This document shows, one piece after another, positions 8,307 through 15,605 of a DNA stretch of 64,000 nt. Below the pieces are notes generated by a model. It made no database searches. It saw only the letters and a program-made list of their open reading frames with translations, and was not told the DNA's origin. Position numbers and translations under genes: made by a program. Every line of letters begins with the position of its first letter. Within the stretch, counting starts at the first letter, position 1. This DNA comes from Blastocatellia bacterium. GTDB lineage: Bacteria; Acidobacteriota; Blastocatellia; UBA7656. The DNA is taken from positions 159,669-223,668 of the forward strand of contig DATENM010000153.1 of assembly GCA_035275065.1 (NCBI GenBank), in the 5' to 3' direction.

Positions 8307-9128
8307 TCAGCCGCCCGCCTGATTGAAGGACGGCGCCCGCTTGTCGCGGAAGGCTTCGAAGGCTTCGCGGAAGTCCGGGTTGAGCATGCAGATGGCTTGC
8401 GCTGCGGATTCGGCTTCCAGAGCCGCTTCCAGGCTCATGTGCAGCTCGCGGTTCAGCGCCGCTTTCGTCATGCCGAGGGCGAATGCAGGGCCCGCGGCCA
8501 GGCGTTCGGCCCAGGCGCGCGCCTCGGTTTCGAGCCCTTCAGCCGGCACCACACGATTGTATAGCCCGGCGGCTGCCGCCTGCTCGGCGCTCAGGAAGTC
8601 GCCGGTGTAGAGCAGCTCGGTGGCTTTGCCCAGGCCGACGACTTTCGGCAATAGAAACGCCGCGCCCATGTCGGCGCCCGCCAGTCCGACTTTGACAAAC
8701 AGGAAAGCGATCTTGGCCGTCTCGGCGGCGATGCGCAGGTCGGCGGCCAGCGCGATAACCGCGCCGGCACCGGCGACCGTGCCGTTCAACGCCGCAATCA
8801 CCGGCTTCGGCAACAGGCGAATGTTGCGAATCAGCTCGCAGGTCATGCGCGTGAATTCGAGCAGTCCGGCCATATCGCGTTTGAACAACTCGCCGATGAT
8901 CTCTTCGACATCGCCGCCCGAGCAGAAGCCGCGCCCGCGGCCCGTGATGACGACGACGCGCACCGCGTCGCGCGAGCGCAGGGCGACAAACAGCTCCGTC
9001 AATTCGCGGTAGACTTCAAAGGTCAGCGAGTTCAACCGCTCAGGCCGGTTGAAGGTAATCTGGGCGACGCCGTCGCGCTCGTCGTAAAGAAAGCTCCGAG
9101 GCTGGATGTCTGTCGGTGCTGTTGTCAA
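8307..9128 (-). CDS. Enoyl-CoA hydratase/isomerase family protein
   Basis: A crotonase-fold protein acting on an acyl-CoA. The N-terminal crotonase core has the oxyanion-hole segments RGRGFCSGGDVEEI and NGTVAGAGAVIALAADLRIA. The start codon is TTG at 9128, which overlaps the RidA stop as TTGA behind a GGAGG site, so translation is coupled. At 273 aa the length is normal. Because it lies between RidA and tryptophan dioxygenase, it may act on a CoA thioester derived from anthranilate or another aromatic product, but the sequence does not reveal the substrate. Confidence 0.88.
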   Translation of the reverse strand: MTTAPTDIQPRSFLYDERDGVAQITFNRPERLNSLTFEVYRELTELFVALRSRDAVRVVVITGRGRGFCSGGDVEEIIGELFKRDMAGLLEFTRMTCELIRNIRLLPKPVIAALNGTVAGAGAVIALAADLRIAAETAKIAFLFVKVGLAGADMGAAFLLPKVVGLGKATELLYTGDFLSAEQAAAAGLYNRVVPAEGLETEARAWAERLAAGPAFALGMTKAALNRELHMSLEAALEAESAAQAICMLNPDFREAFEAFRDKRAPSFNQAGG

Positions 9129-9544
9129 CTGGCCTCCACGGTGGCCGCCGGCAGGCAGGCGATGGCTTCAATCTCGACCCGAGCCAGGTCTTCGACCAGC
9201 GCCGCGACTTCGACCAGCGCCATCGCCGGGTAGTGGCGGCCCATCAGCTCGCGGTAGGCGGCGCCGACCTGCTTGAGATTCGTCGTATAGGCTTGCTTGT
9301 CGGTGACGTAGACGCGCAACTGCGCGATGTCGCTCGCCGTGCCGCCGGCCTCGCGCACCACGGCGATGACGTTGCCGAGCGCCTGCGCGAACTGCTCGAC
9401 GAAGTCAGCGCTGACAATGCGCTGCTCACTGTCCCAGGCGACCTGCCCGGCGACAAACAACAACTTGCCGCCCGCGACCAGCACGCCGTTGTTATAGCCG
9501 CGCGGCGCGCCCAACGATTCAGGATTGATGAAAGTCATCCGCAT
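9125..9544 (-). CDS. RidA family protein (YjgF/YER057c/UK114)
   Basis: A small trimeric deaminase-fold protein of 139 aa. The typical core is visible: LLFVAGQVAWDS, ALGNVIAVVREAGGTASDIAQLRVYVTD, and the C-terminal PAMALVEVAALVEDLARVEIEAIA. An arginine known to bind the imine carboxylate in RidA (in an R-V-E-type segment near the end) appears as ARVEIEAIA. RidA relatives hydrolyse reactive enamines or imines, and some act as 2-aminomuconate deaminases in kynurenine or anthranilate breakdown, which suits the kynA-kynU neighbourhood. It is the first gene of the four-gene operon. Whether it is a general RidA or a pathway deaminase is undecided. Confidence 0.85.
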   Translation of the reverse strand: MRMTFINPESLGAPRGYNNGVLVAGGKLLFVAGQVAWDSEQRIVSADFVEQFAQALGNVIAVVREAGGTASDIAQLRVYVTDKQAYTTNLKQVGAAYRELMGRHYPAMALVEVAALVEDLARVEIEAIACLPAATVEAS

Positions 9545-9575
9545 AATCCGCCGCCCGTATGCGGCCTGTCGCCGG

Positions 9576-10367
9576 TTATTTGCCGGGCGTTTCGATGGGC
9601 TTCAGGCCGCTGTACTCCTTCAGCTCCCACTTGTTGCCCTCTTTGGAGTTGCGCCTGACGAAGCCGAGGCCGGGCACGAAGTAATCATTGATCTCGGCCT
9701 GCCCGACCTTGCGGTAGAGCAACATGGCTTTCACCTTGCCGGTCGGCAATTGAATCTCCTGCTCGTTGACGACGGTGAACTCGACGATGGTCGGCGCTTC
9801 GGGCTCGGCGGGCGGCTGGCCTGGCTGTTGATACTTCGACCTGAGCGCCTGCGACCACGTCGCCCCCTGCTTCAACGACGACGCCTCGATCATCATGTAA
9901 GAAGGGTCGCGGTAGAAAAACTCGGTCACCGTCTTCTGGTTGTCGACGTCGCTGTCGGTCTTTTCGTAAAGGATCTGCACCTTGTCGCCGTCGCAGACGA
10001 AATGTCTTTCGGAGGTCTGGTTGATCTGGTAGCCGCCGCTGCTGTCGACGATCTGGGTAATCTCTTTGTAGCCCTTACGCCCGTTCTCTTCCCACGGGTC
10101 AACGATCACCGTCGCCGTCGCCGTGATGCCGCTCGAATAACTGACAATATAGATTCGGCGCGAGCCGGGAACCAGCGGGTAATAAGGATTACAGGCTTTA
10201 AAATTCGGGTCGGGCTGCACCGTCGGTGCCGGCGGCGTAATTGGCCCGATCACGCGCTGCGCCGTGTTGCTATTGCCGTTAGCATTAATTTGGTTGCGGT
10301 TGGCGGGAGGATTACAGGCGCTCAGGGCACAGGCCGCGAGCAGGATGAAGACGAGAGCGGTACGCAT
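9576..10367 (-). CDS. Lipoprotein of unknown function
   Basis: 263 residues. Start ATG 10367 follows AAAGGA at 8 nt; the in-frame TTG just before it is less likely. The N terminus is a lipoprotein signal with lipobox LSAC at about residues 15-18, followed by an Asn-rich linker and a beta-rich domain (PLVPGSRRIYIVSY, GYKEITQIVDSSGGYQINQTSERHFVCDG, EIQLPTGKVKAMLLYRKVGQAEINDYFVPGLGFVRR). The ending YFVPGLGFVRR resembles lipoproteins whose repeats describe conversion of a measured trait, but I recognise no family. The gene stops 31 nt before the start of ridA, in the same orientation, so it could belong to the same transcript. Confidence 0.75.
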   Translation of the reverse strand: MRTALVFILLAACALSACNPPANRNQINANGNSNTAQRVIGPITPPAPTVQPDPNFKACNPYYPLVPGSRRIYIVSYSSGITATATVIVDPWEENGRKGYKEITQIVDSSGGYQINQTSERHFVCDGDKVQILYEKTDSDVDNQKTVTEFFYRDPSYMMIEASSLKQGATWSQALRSKYQQPGQPPAEPEAPTIVEFTVVNEQEIQLPTGKVKAMLLYRKVGQAEINDYFVPGLGFVRRNSKEGNKWELKEYSGLKPIETPGK

Positions 10368-10591
10368 CAATCATGTCCTTTCAACGATGGCCGGCACGCC
10401 GGCGGCGCAGCGGCACAAATCAATTTTATTAACACCTCGCGCCGCGCCGCGCAAGCAGCGCCCGCCGGCGGCTTCTCGATCAAAGGCGGCGCGTGCTATA
10501 ACGGGGGCGGCGCATGAGTAAGGAAATTCAACGGCGCGGCGGCGGTTTTGTTCCGCATAGTTGAAGCCCTCGCGCCGCGTCGGATTGCCTC

Positions 10592-11515
10592 ATGAAGACC
10601 ATTAAACAGCCAGCCGGCGGCAGCGAGCCGCAGAGTGCCGCCGTCTTTGCGGCGATGTTTTTTGCCGTCTTCGCGCTCGCTTCGTCGTCCATCTTCATCA
10701 CCAAGCTGGCAGCGGTTCCGGCGCTGGTCATCGCTTTCTATCGCATGGCGATTGCCACGGCCTTGCTGTTGCCGGCGGCGCTCATGCTCAAGCGGCGCGA
10801 GCTGATGGCCTTCACGCGCCGTGATGGGCTGCTGCTGTTGCTGGGCGGCGCTTGCCTGGCGCTGCATTTCGGCGCGTGGTTCACCTCGCTCAAATACATT
10901 CCGATTGCCACGTCGGTCGTGCTGGTCAACAGCCACCCGCTCTTCGTGGTGATCGCCTCGGCGATCTTTCTCGGCGAAAGGCCAAAGGCGCGCTCGCTGG
11001 TCGGCACTTTGCTTGGGCTGGCGGGCATGCTCATCATCAGCCGCGACGCGCTGGTTAACGCTGAACAGAGTGAATCGAGTCAGGCGCTCGCCGGTGATGC
11101 GCTGGCGGTCATGGGGGCGCTAGCGGTCGTCGGCTACTTCATCGTCGGGCGCAAAGCCCGCGCCCACATGAGCTTGCTCGGTTACGCGACGCCGCTCTAC
11201 GGCGTCTGCTCGCTCTTCCTGTTGTTGATGGTCCTGGTCACAGGCAGCCGCCTTGCGCCTTACGGCCGTGGCGAGTGGCTGTATTTCGTCCTACTCGCGG
11301 TGGTGCCGACGATCCTCGGCCACACGGTCTTCAACTGGGCCTTGCGGCACGTGCGCCCGTCGGCGATTTCGGTCGCTTTCTTAGGCGAGCCGGTGGTTGC
11401 GGGGCTGCTGGCTTTTGCTATCTTCGGACAGCGCCCCCCGCTTGCGACCTACATCGGCGGCGCGCTGATCCTCGCAGGCATCTACCTGACGACTTCCAGC
11501 AAACCCGACTCGTGA
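10592..11515 (+). CDS. EamA/DMT family transporter
   Basis: An inner-membrane protein of 307 aa with about ten hydrophobic segments arranged as two tandem EamA repeats (roughly residues 15-150 and 160-300). Repeat marks are ASSSIFITKLAAVPALVIAFYRM with IPIATSVVLVNSHPLFVVIAS in the first half, and TILGHTVFNWALRHVRPSAISVAFLGEPVVAGLLA in the second, ending in GGALILAGIYL. Family members export amino acids, purines or other metabolites. The substrate cannot be read from sequence. Divergent from the lipoprotein gene, with a GC-rich spacer of about 220 bp that shows no other gene. Confidence 0.9.
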   Translation: MKTIKQPAGGSEPQSAAVFAAMFFAVFALASSSIFITKLAAVPALVIAFYRMAIATALLLPAALMLKRRELMAFTRRDGLLLLLGGACLALHFGAWFTSLKYIPIATSVVLVNSHPLFVVIASAIFLGERPKARSLVGTLLGLAGMLIISRDALVNAEQSESSQALAGDALAVMGALAVVGYFIVGRKARAHMSLLGYATPLYGVCSLFLLLMVLVTGSRLAPYGRGEWLYFVLLAVVPTILGHTVFNWALRHVRPSAISVAFLGEPVVAGLLAFAIFGQRPPLATYIGGALILAGIYLTTSSKPDS

Positions 11516-11557
11516 TTGCGCCTCACGGATCGTCGGTTGCAAAATAATAAGAGACAA

Positions 11558-11601
11558 TGACAAGAGAATGACAAGAGAATGATGAGCGAATGCTGGCAGA
11601 A
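11558..11601 (+). repeat. Four 11-nt tandem repeats ahead of pcp
   Basis: Units TGACAAGAGAA, TGACAAGAGAA, TGATGAGCGAA and TGCTGGCAGAA follow one another exactly every 11 nt and end 2 nt before the pcp ATG. The copies degrade towards the gene. The period is one helical turn, unlike the 7-nt arrays elsewhere in the window. Confidence 0.75.
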
Positions 11602-11603
11602 CG

Positions 11604-12257
11604 ATGAGCCACGGGTCAGGGATGAGCGCACCTGAAAAGCAAATCTTACTGACGGCCTTCGAGCCGTTCGGCGGCGAGACGGCAAACCCGTCGCTTGAGG
11701 CCGCACGCCAGATGAGCGGCGTCGAGTTTCCGTGCGCCTCACTGACGGTTCTTGAATTGCCGGTTGATCGCCATCGCGCCATCGAAGTCGCAAGCGAGCG
11801 CCTTCGCGCTTTGCGTCCCGACGCGGTCATTATGCTGGGGCTGGCGATGGCGCGTTATCGCATCACGCCCGAGCGCGTCGCCATCAACATCGACGATTAC
11901 CGCATCCCCGATAACGCCGGTAATCAACCGGCCGGCGAGCCCATCATCGAAGGCGGGCCGGTCGGCTACCTGTCAACGCTGCCGATCCGCGCCATCACCG
12001 ACAGGTTGTTGCGGGCGCGCATACCGGCAGCGATTTCCAACAGCGCCGGCACCTACCTGTGCAATCGTCTCTTCTATAGCGTGATGCACTTGATCGCCAC
12101 AGAGCAGTTGCCGACCATCGCCGGCTTCATTCACCTGCCCTACATGCACGAGCAGGCATTGGATAAACACCCGGAGGTGCCGAGCCTGGCGCGCGAGACC
12201 ATCGTCGAAGGCGTGCGACTGTCTATCGATGTCACGGTTGGCATCGAGCGCCGCTGA
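11604..12257 (+). CDS. pcp: Pyroglutamyl-peptidase I
   Basis: A cytoplasmic cysteine peptidase (family C15) that removes N-terminal pyroglutamate from peptides. The catalytic triad is visible: Glu in TPERVAINIDDYRIPD, Cys in NSAGTYLCNRLFY, and His in GFIHLPYMH. The N-terminal TAFEPFGG block is classical. At 217 aa the length is normal. ATG 11604 is the longest in-frame start; ATG 11622 is also possible, and neither has a strong ribosome-binding site. Tandem 11-nt repeats run right up to the start. A REP-like hairpin follows the stop codon directly and separates it from nfi. Confidence 0.93.
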   Translation: MSHGSGMSAPEKQILLTAFEPFGGETANPSLEAARQMSGVEFPCASLTVLELPVDRHRAIEVASERLRALRPDAVIMLGLAMARYRITPERVAINIDDYRIPDNAGNQPAGEPIIEGGPVGYLSTLPIRAITDRLLRARIPAAISNSAGTYLCNRLFYSVMHLIATEQLPTIAGFIHLPYMHEQALDKHPEVPSLARETIVEGVRLSIDVTVGIERR

Positions 12258-12319
12258 TGTAGCGCAATCTGTTAGATTGCGCAGCGACTCGCGCAAGCTG
12301 ACAGCTTGCGCCACATCGA
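12255..12319. repeat. REP-like hairpin, GTAGCGCAA family, copy 1
   Basis: Two tandem short hairpins (12261-12281, GCGCAATCTGTTAGATTGCGC, and about 12291-12311, GCGCAAGCTGACAGCTTGCGC) which are also imperfect reverse complements of each other. The outer GATGT...ACATC ends also pair. The element starts at the pcp stop and ends about 3 nt before the nfi ATG. The same motif recurs at 20093-20152. Confidence 0.85.
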
Positions 12320-12321
12320 AG

Positions 12322-13044
12322 ATGAAATACCACAAGCTCCACGACTGGAATCTCACACCCACGGAAGCGGTGGCGCTGCAAAACCAGTTGCGCAATCAGG
12401 TGCGCATCCAGCCGCTTGCGGGCGAAGTCAAGCTGGTTGCGGGCTGCGACATCTCGTTCAATCGATTTTCGGAGATTGTTTACGCCGGCATCATCGTGCT
12501 GCGCTTGCCTGAGCTTGAAGTGGTAAGCCGGGCCACGGTGGTGACGCGGGCGCCCTTCCCTTACGTTCCCGGCTTGCTATCGTTCCGCGAAACGCCGCCC
12601 TTGCTCGAAGCCTGGGAGAAGTTGGAAGTCGCGCCGGATGTCGTGATGCTCGACGGTCAGGGCATGGCGCACCCGCGACGTTTCGGCATTGCCTGTCACT
12701 TCGGCTTGCTGACCGGACGGCCTACGCTCGGCTGCGCCAAGACGGTGCTGGTCGGCAAGTTTGATGAACCGGGCGAGCGCGCCGGCGAGTATTCGTTGAT
12801 GACGCACAAGGGCGAGACCATCGGCGCAGCGGTGCGCACTAAAGACCGCGTCGCGCCGGTCTATGTGTCAGTCGGCCACTTGATCGATTTGCCGGGAGCG
12901 ATCCGGCTGGCGTTGCGCTCGGTCAAGGGCTATCAAGACGACGGCCTGTTTGCGGATTCAAAATCGAAATACCGTATCCCTGAGCCGACCAGACAGGCGC
13001 ACCTGCTAGTCAACGAACTGCGCCGCAACGCCGGCGTCGAATAG
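12322..13044 (+). CDS. nfi: Endonuclease V (deoxyinosine 3' endonuclease)
   Basis: Cuts DNA one phosphodiester 3' of deaminated bases such as hypoxanthine. The catalytic residues sit in the expected blocks: Asp in VAGCDISFNRF, Glu in LLSFRETPPLLEAW, Asp in VVMLDGQGMAHPRRFG. The KTVLVG and VSVGHLIDLPGAIRL segments complete the family pattern. I start at ATG 12322 (MKYHKLHDWNL, as in relatives); the frame upstream is open only because the REP-like repeat is translated. No clear Shine-Dalgarno sequence is present, since the repeat ends just before the start. 240 aa is normal for the family. It is convergent with serA with only 13 nt between stops. Confidence 0.93.
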   Translation: MKYHKLHDWNLTPTEAVALQNQLRNQVRIQPLAGEVKLVAGCDISFNRFSEIVYAGIIVLRLPELEVVSRATVVTRAPFPYVPGLLSFRETPPLLEAWEKLEVAPDVVMLDGQGMAHPRRFGIACHFGLLTGRPTLGCAKTVLVGKFDEPGERAGEYSLMTHKGETIGAAVRTKDRVAPVYVSVGHLIDLPGAIRLALRSVKGYQDDGLFADSKSKYRIPEPTRQAHLLVNELRRNAGVE

Positions 13045-13057
13045 TCAGCGCCTCGGC

Positions 13058-14638
13058 TTACAGCTTGACCTGTTTGACCGAGATGACGCCGCTCACCTGC
13101 TCAAGGCCGCGCTGGCCGGCTTCGTTGAGCGGCTGATCGATCTGTATTAGCGCGATGGCATTTTCGCCGATCTTCTTGCGGCCCAGGTAGAGGCGGCTGA
13201 TGTTGACCCGCTGGTCGCCGATGAACGAAGCGATGCGTCCCAATACGCCCGGCTCGTCACGGTTGAACAATAAGATCATGTGGCCCATGGGCAGCGCTTC
13301 GAGGTTAAAGCCGTTGATGCGCACGATGCGCCCCTCGCGGCGTCCGAACAACGCGCCGGCGACTTCGCTCTCACGCTCAGAGGTCACGGCGCGGACGCGA
13401 ATCATGCTGGCGAAGTCGCGCGCCTTGCGCGAGCGCGACTCAGTAACCCTGATGCCGCGCTGCTCTGCGACAATGGTGGCGTTGACCATGTTGACGCGCT
13501 CGATGACCGGGCTGAGCAGGCCGGCGAGAATCGCTTGCGTGATCGGCTGCAAGTCATGCTCGCTGACTTCGCCGGCGTATTCAATCGCCACTTCGCGCAG
13601 GTCATGGCCAAAGACCTGGCCCTGGAACAAGCCAAGCTTTTCGCCAAGCGTGACGTATGGGCCAATGGCGGCCAGCAACTCGGCGCTCATCGCCGGCATA
13701 TTGACCGCGCCCCGCACCGCTCCATGCTTGAGGTAATCGAGCGCCTGTTCGGCAATCATCGTCGCGACGCCAAGCTGCGCCTCGGTAGTCGAAGCGCCGA
13801 GGTGCGGCGTGGCAATCACCTGATCAAAGCTGAGCAGCGGATTGTCGGTAGGGGTCGGCTCTTTCTCAAACACATCGAGCGCCGCGCCCGCGACTTTGCC
13901 ATTGCGCAAGGCGTCAACTAGCGCCGCTTCGCTGATCAAGCCGCCGCGCGCACAGTTGATCAGCCGCACGCCCGGCTTCATCTTTTCAATGCTCGCCGCG
14001 TTGATGAGGCCGCGCGTTTCTTCGGTGAGCGGCGTGTGCAGGGTGATGAAATCGGCGCGCGGATAGAGCTCGTCAAGCGTCGTTATCTCGATGCCGAGGT
14101 CGCGCGCCGCTTCCGCCGTAAAGTACGGGTCATAAGCGATGACCGTCATGCCAAAGGCGCGGGCGCGCTCGGCGACCGTCGAGCCGATGCGGCCCAGGCC
14201 GATGACGCCGAGCGTCTTGCCCATCAGCTCGATGCCGACGAAGCGCGCCTTCTCCCAGCGGCCCCCTTTAAGCGATGCATCTGCCTGCGGAATCTGCCGC
14301 GCCAGCGCCATCAGCAGCGCCCACGTATGCTCGGCGGTGGTCACGGTGTTGCCGGCGGCGGCGTTCATCACGACAATGCCGCGACGGGTGGCTGCCGCTA
14401 CGTCAATGTTGTCAACCCCGGTGCCGGCGCGTCCGACGACCTTCAAGCGCGCCGCGCGCTCGATCAGCTCTGCCGTGACCCGCGTCTTGCTGCGGACGAT
14501 GAGGCCGTCATACTCACCGATGATTTCGGCAAGCTCGTCTTTATCCATCGCCGGGCGCTCGTCAACCTGAACGCCGGAGGCGGCGCGCAGAATATCAACG
14601 CCAGCCTTTTCCAATCCATCACAAACAAGGATTCGCAT
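13058..14638 (-). CDS. serA: D-3-phosphoglycerate dehydrogenase
   Basis: Oxidises 3-phosphoglycerate to 3-phosphohydroxypyruvate, the first step of serine synthesis. Start ATG 14638 (MRILVCDGL) follows GGTGGAC. The 526-residue protein is the long type: substrate domain, NAD-binding Rossmann domain (GKTLGVIGLGRIGSTVAERA), catalytic blocks NCARGGLI, DVFEKEP and TPHLGASTTEA, an intervening ASB domain (about residues 315-440), and a C-terminal ACT domain (DEPGVLGRIASFIGDQRVNISRLYLG) that in relatives senses serine. Feedback control by serine is therefore likely. The gene is divergent from rplU, with about 130 bp of shared upstream DNA. Confidence 0.96.
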   Translation of the reverse strand: MRILVCDGLEKAGVDILRAASGVQVDERPAMDKDELAEIIGEYDGLIVRSKTRVTAELIERAARLKVVGRAGTGVDNIDVAAATRRGIVVMNAAAGNTVTTAEHTWALLMALARQIPQADASLKGGRWEKARFVGIELMGKTLGVIGLGRIGSTVAERARAFGMTVIAYDPYFTAEAARDLGIEITTLDELYPRADFITLHTPLTEETRGLINAASIEKMKPGVRLINCARGGLISEAALVDALRNGKVAGAALDVFEKEPTPTDNPLLSFDQVIATPHLGASTTEAQLGVATMIAEQALDYLKHGAVRGAVNMPAMSAELLAAIGPYVTLGEKLGLFQGQVFGHDLREVAIEYAGEVSEHDLQPITQAILAGLLSPVIERVNMVNATIVAEQRGIRVTESRSRKARDFASMIRVRAVTSERESEVAGALFGRREGRIVRINGFNLEALPMGHMILLFNRDEPGVLGRIASFIGDQRVNISRLYLGRKKIGENAIALIQIDQPLNEAGQRGLEQVSGVISVKQVKL

Positions 14639-14772
14639 AAGTCCACCCAAGGATAAAATTGACGCCGCGCGGGCGTCTTCCAGCAAAGGTGTGATTGTAG
14701 CCGAGCGCGCGCGCCTAAGCCAACGTGCCGTTACCGCAAGGCGCTGTTTGCGCGCCGGGTCTGCGCAAGCGT

Positions 14773-14802
14773 TGACAGTGACGGAAAGCGCCGGATATAA
14801 TT
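14773..14802 (+). promoter_or_regulatory. Sigma70-type promoter of the rplU-rpmA-obg run
   Basis: A perfect TTGACA (14773-14778), an 18-nt spacer and a perfect TATAAT (14797-14802). The transcript would begin near 14809, about 35 nt before the rplU start. It is the strongest promoter match in the window, as expected for ribosomal protein genes. Confidence 0.88.
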
Positions 14803-14842
14803 TGAGACTTTCGTCAAGAGGATTTTTTTGGAGGGAGCTACT

Positions 14843-15205
14843 GTGGCATACGCTATCGTTCAGTCAGGCGGCAAACAGTTTCGGGTCAGTCAGGGCCAGG
14901 TGGTGCGCGTTCCCACTCTGACGGCTGAGGTCGGCGATTCGGTCGAGCTACAAGCGCTGCTCACCGGTGACGGGTCGAGCATCGAGCTTGGCGGCAGCCC
15001 GGTGACCGCAACGGTCGTCGAGCATGGCCGCGGCACGAAGATCATCGTCTTTAAGAAAAAGCGCCGCAAGCAGTACAAGAAGACACACGGTCATCGGCAG
15101 AACTTCACTGCCGTGCGCATCGAATCAATCGGCGCGCAGAACGAGTCTGAAAATACGGAAGTCCGTAGTCAGGAGTCAGAAGTCAGCAACCCGGACTCCG
15201 AATAG
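14843..15205 (+). CDS. rplU: 50S ribosomal protein L21
   Basis: A ribosomal large-subunit protein that binds 23S rRNA. Start is GTG 14843 behind GGAGGGAG. The L21 domain covers residues 1-102 (AYAIVQSGGKQFRV at the start, KKKRRKQYKKTHGHRQNFTAVRI near the end). The remaining 18 or so residues (after ESIGAQ) are not part of L21. They are encoded by the left arm of a 7-nt repeat array with AGTCAGG/AGTCAGA units, giving an acidic Ser/Glu tail. This is a repeat element captured into a coding end. First gene of the rplU-rpmA-obg-nadD-rsfS run. Confidence 0.97.
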   Translation: MAYAIVQSGGKQFRVSQGQVVRVPTLTAEVGDSVELQALLTGDGSSIELGGSPVTATVVEHGRGTKIIVFKKKRRKQYKKTHGHRQNFTAVRIESIGAQNESENTEVRSQESEVSNPDSE

Positions 15206-15262
15206 GCGAGCGCGCCCTGGCGCGCTTCTCTATTCCGACTCTTGAATTCTGAATTCCGGCTT
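15158..15262. repeat. Degenerate heptamer-repeat inverted repeat, AGTCAGA type
   Basis: Left arm 15158-15187 (AGTCAGGAGTCAGAAGTCAG) lies inside the end of rplU. The right arm 15233-15262 is its imperfect reverse complement (19 of 27 positions pair), in the same 7-nt phase. Between them 15209-15226 forms a tight GC hairpin (AGCGCGCCCTGGCGCGCT) just after the rplU stop, possibly an attenuator before rpmA. Confidence 0.65.
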
Positions 15263-15275
15263 CACTAGAGGGGTT

Positions 15276-15533
15276 ATGGCACACAAAAAAGGTGTAGGCA
15301 GCTCGCGCAATGGGCGCGATTCGAATGCTCAACGACTGGGCGTAAAACGTTTCGGCGGGCAGGCGGTGTTGGGCGGCGAGATACTGGTTCGCCAGCGCGG
15401 CACCAAGTTCAAGCCGGGCAACAATGTCGGGCGCGGCTCGGACGACACGCTGTTTGCGCTGGTCACCGGCGTCGTCAAGTTCGAAGAAAAAGGGCGCCGC
15501 GGCAAATTCATCAGCGTCTATCCGGCAGAGTAG
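15276..15533 (+). CDS. rpmA: 50S ribosomal protein L27
   Basis: A large-subunit protein whose N terminus reaches the peptidyl transferase centre. Reads MAHKKGVGSSRNGRDSN with no N-terminal pre-sequence of the Firmicutes type, then QRLGVKRFGGQAVLGGEILVRQRGT, and ends with a basic stretch. At 85 aa it is full length. ATG 15276 follows AGAGGGG. It lies between two heptamer-repeat elements, one before and one after. Confidence 0.97.
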   Translation: MAHKKGVGSSRNGRDSNAQRLGVKRFGGQAVLGGEILVRQRGTKFKPGNNVGRGSDDTLFALVTGVVKFEEKGRRGKFISVYPAE

Positions 15534-15601
15534 TGGTCAGTCAGCAGTGGCCCCTGGTCAGGAGCTGGTTTTAATCTGGCCACTGACGACTGACGACTGA
15601 A
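15534..15601. repeat. Heptamer-repeat inverted repeat, CTGACGA type, copy 1
   Basis: Left arm 15534-15562 and right arm 15577-15601 (ACTGACGACTGACGACTGA) pair with few mismatches. The element starts at the rpmA stop and ends 4 nt before the obg ATG. It shares both the heptamer and a GGCCCCTGG block with the element at 63302-63374. Confidence 0.8.
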
Positions 15602-15605
15602 TAAA

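Noticed and set aside
10496..10936. 146-codon minus-strand frame over the EamA gene start
   Set aside because: Gln/Arg-rich antisense shadow of the transporter gene.
12229..12321. N-terminal extension of endonuclease V
   Set aside because: It is translated REP-like repeat sequence and not conserved in the family; the family start is at 12322.
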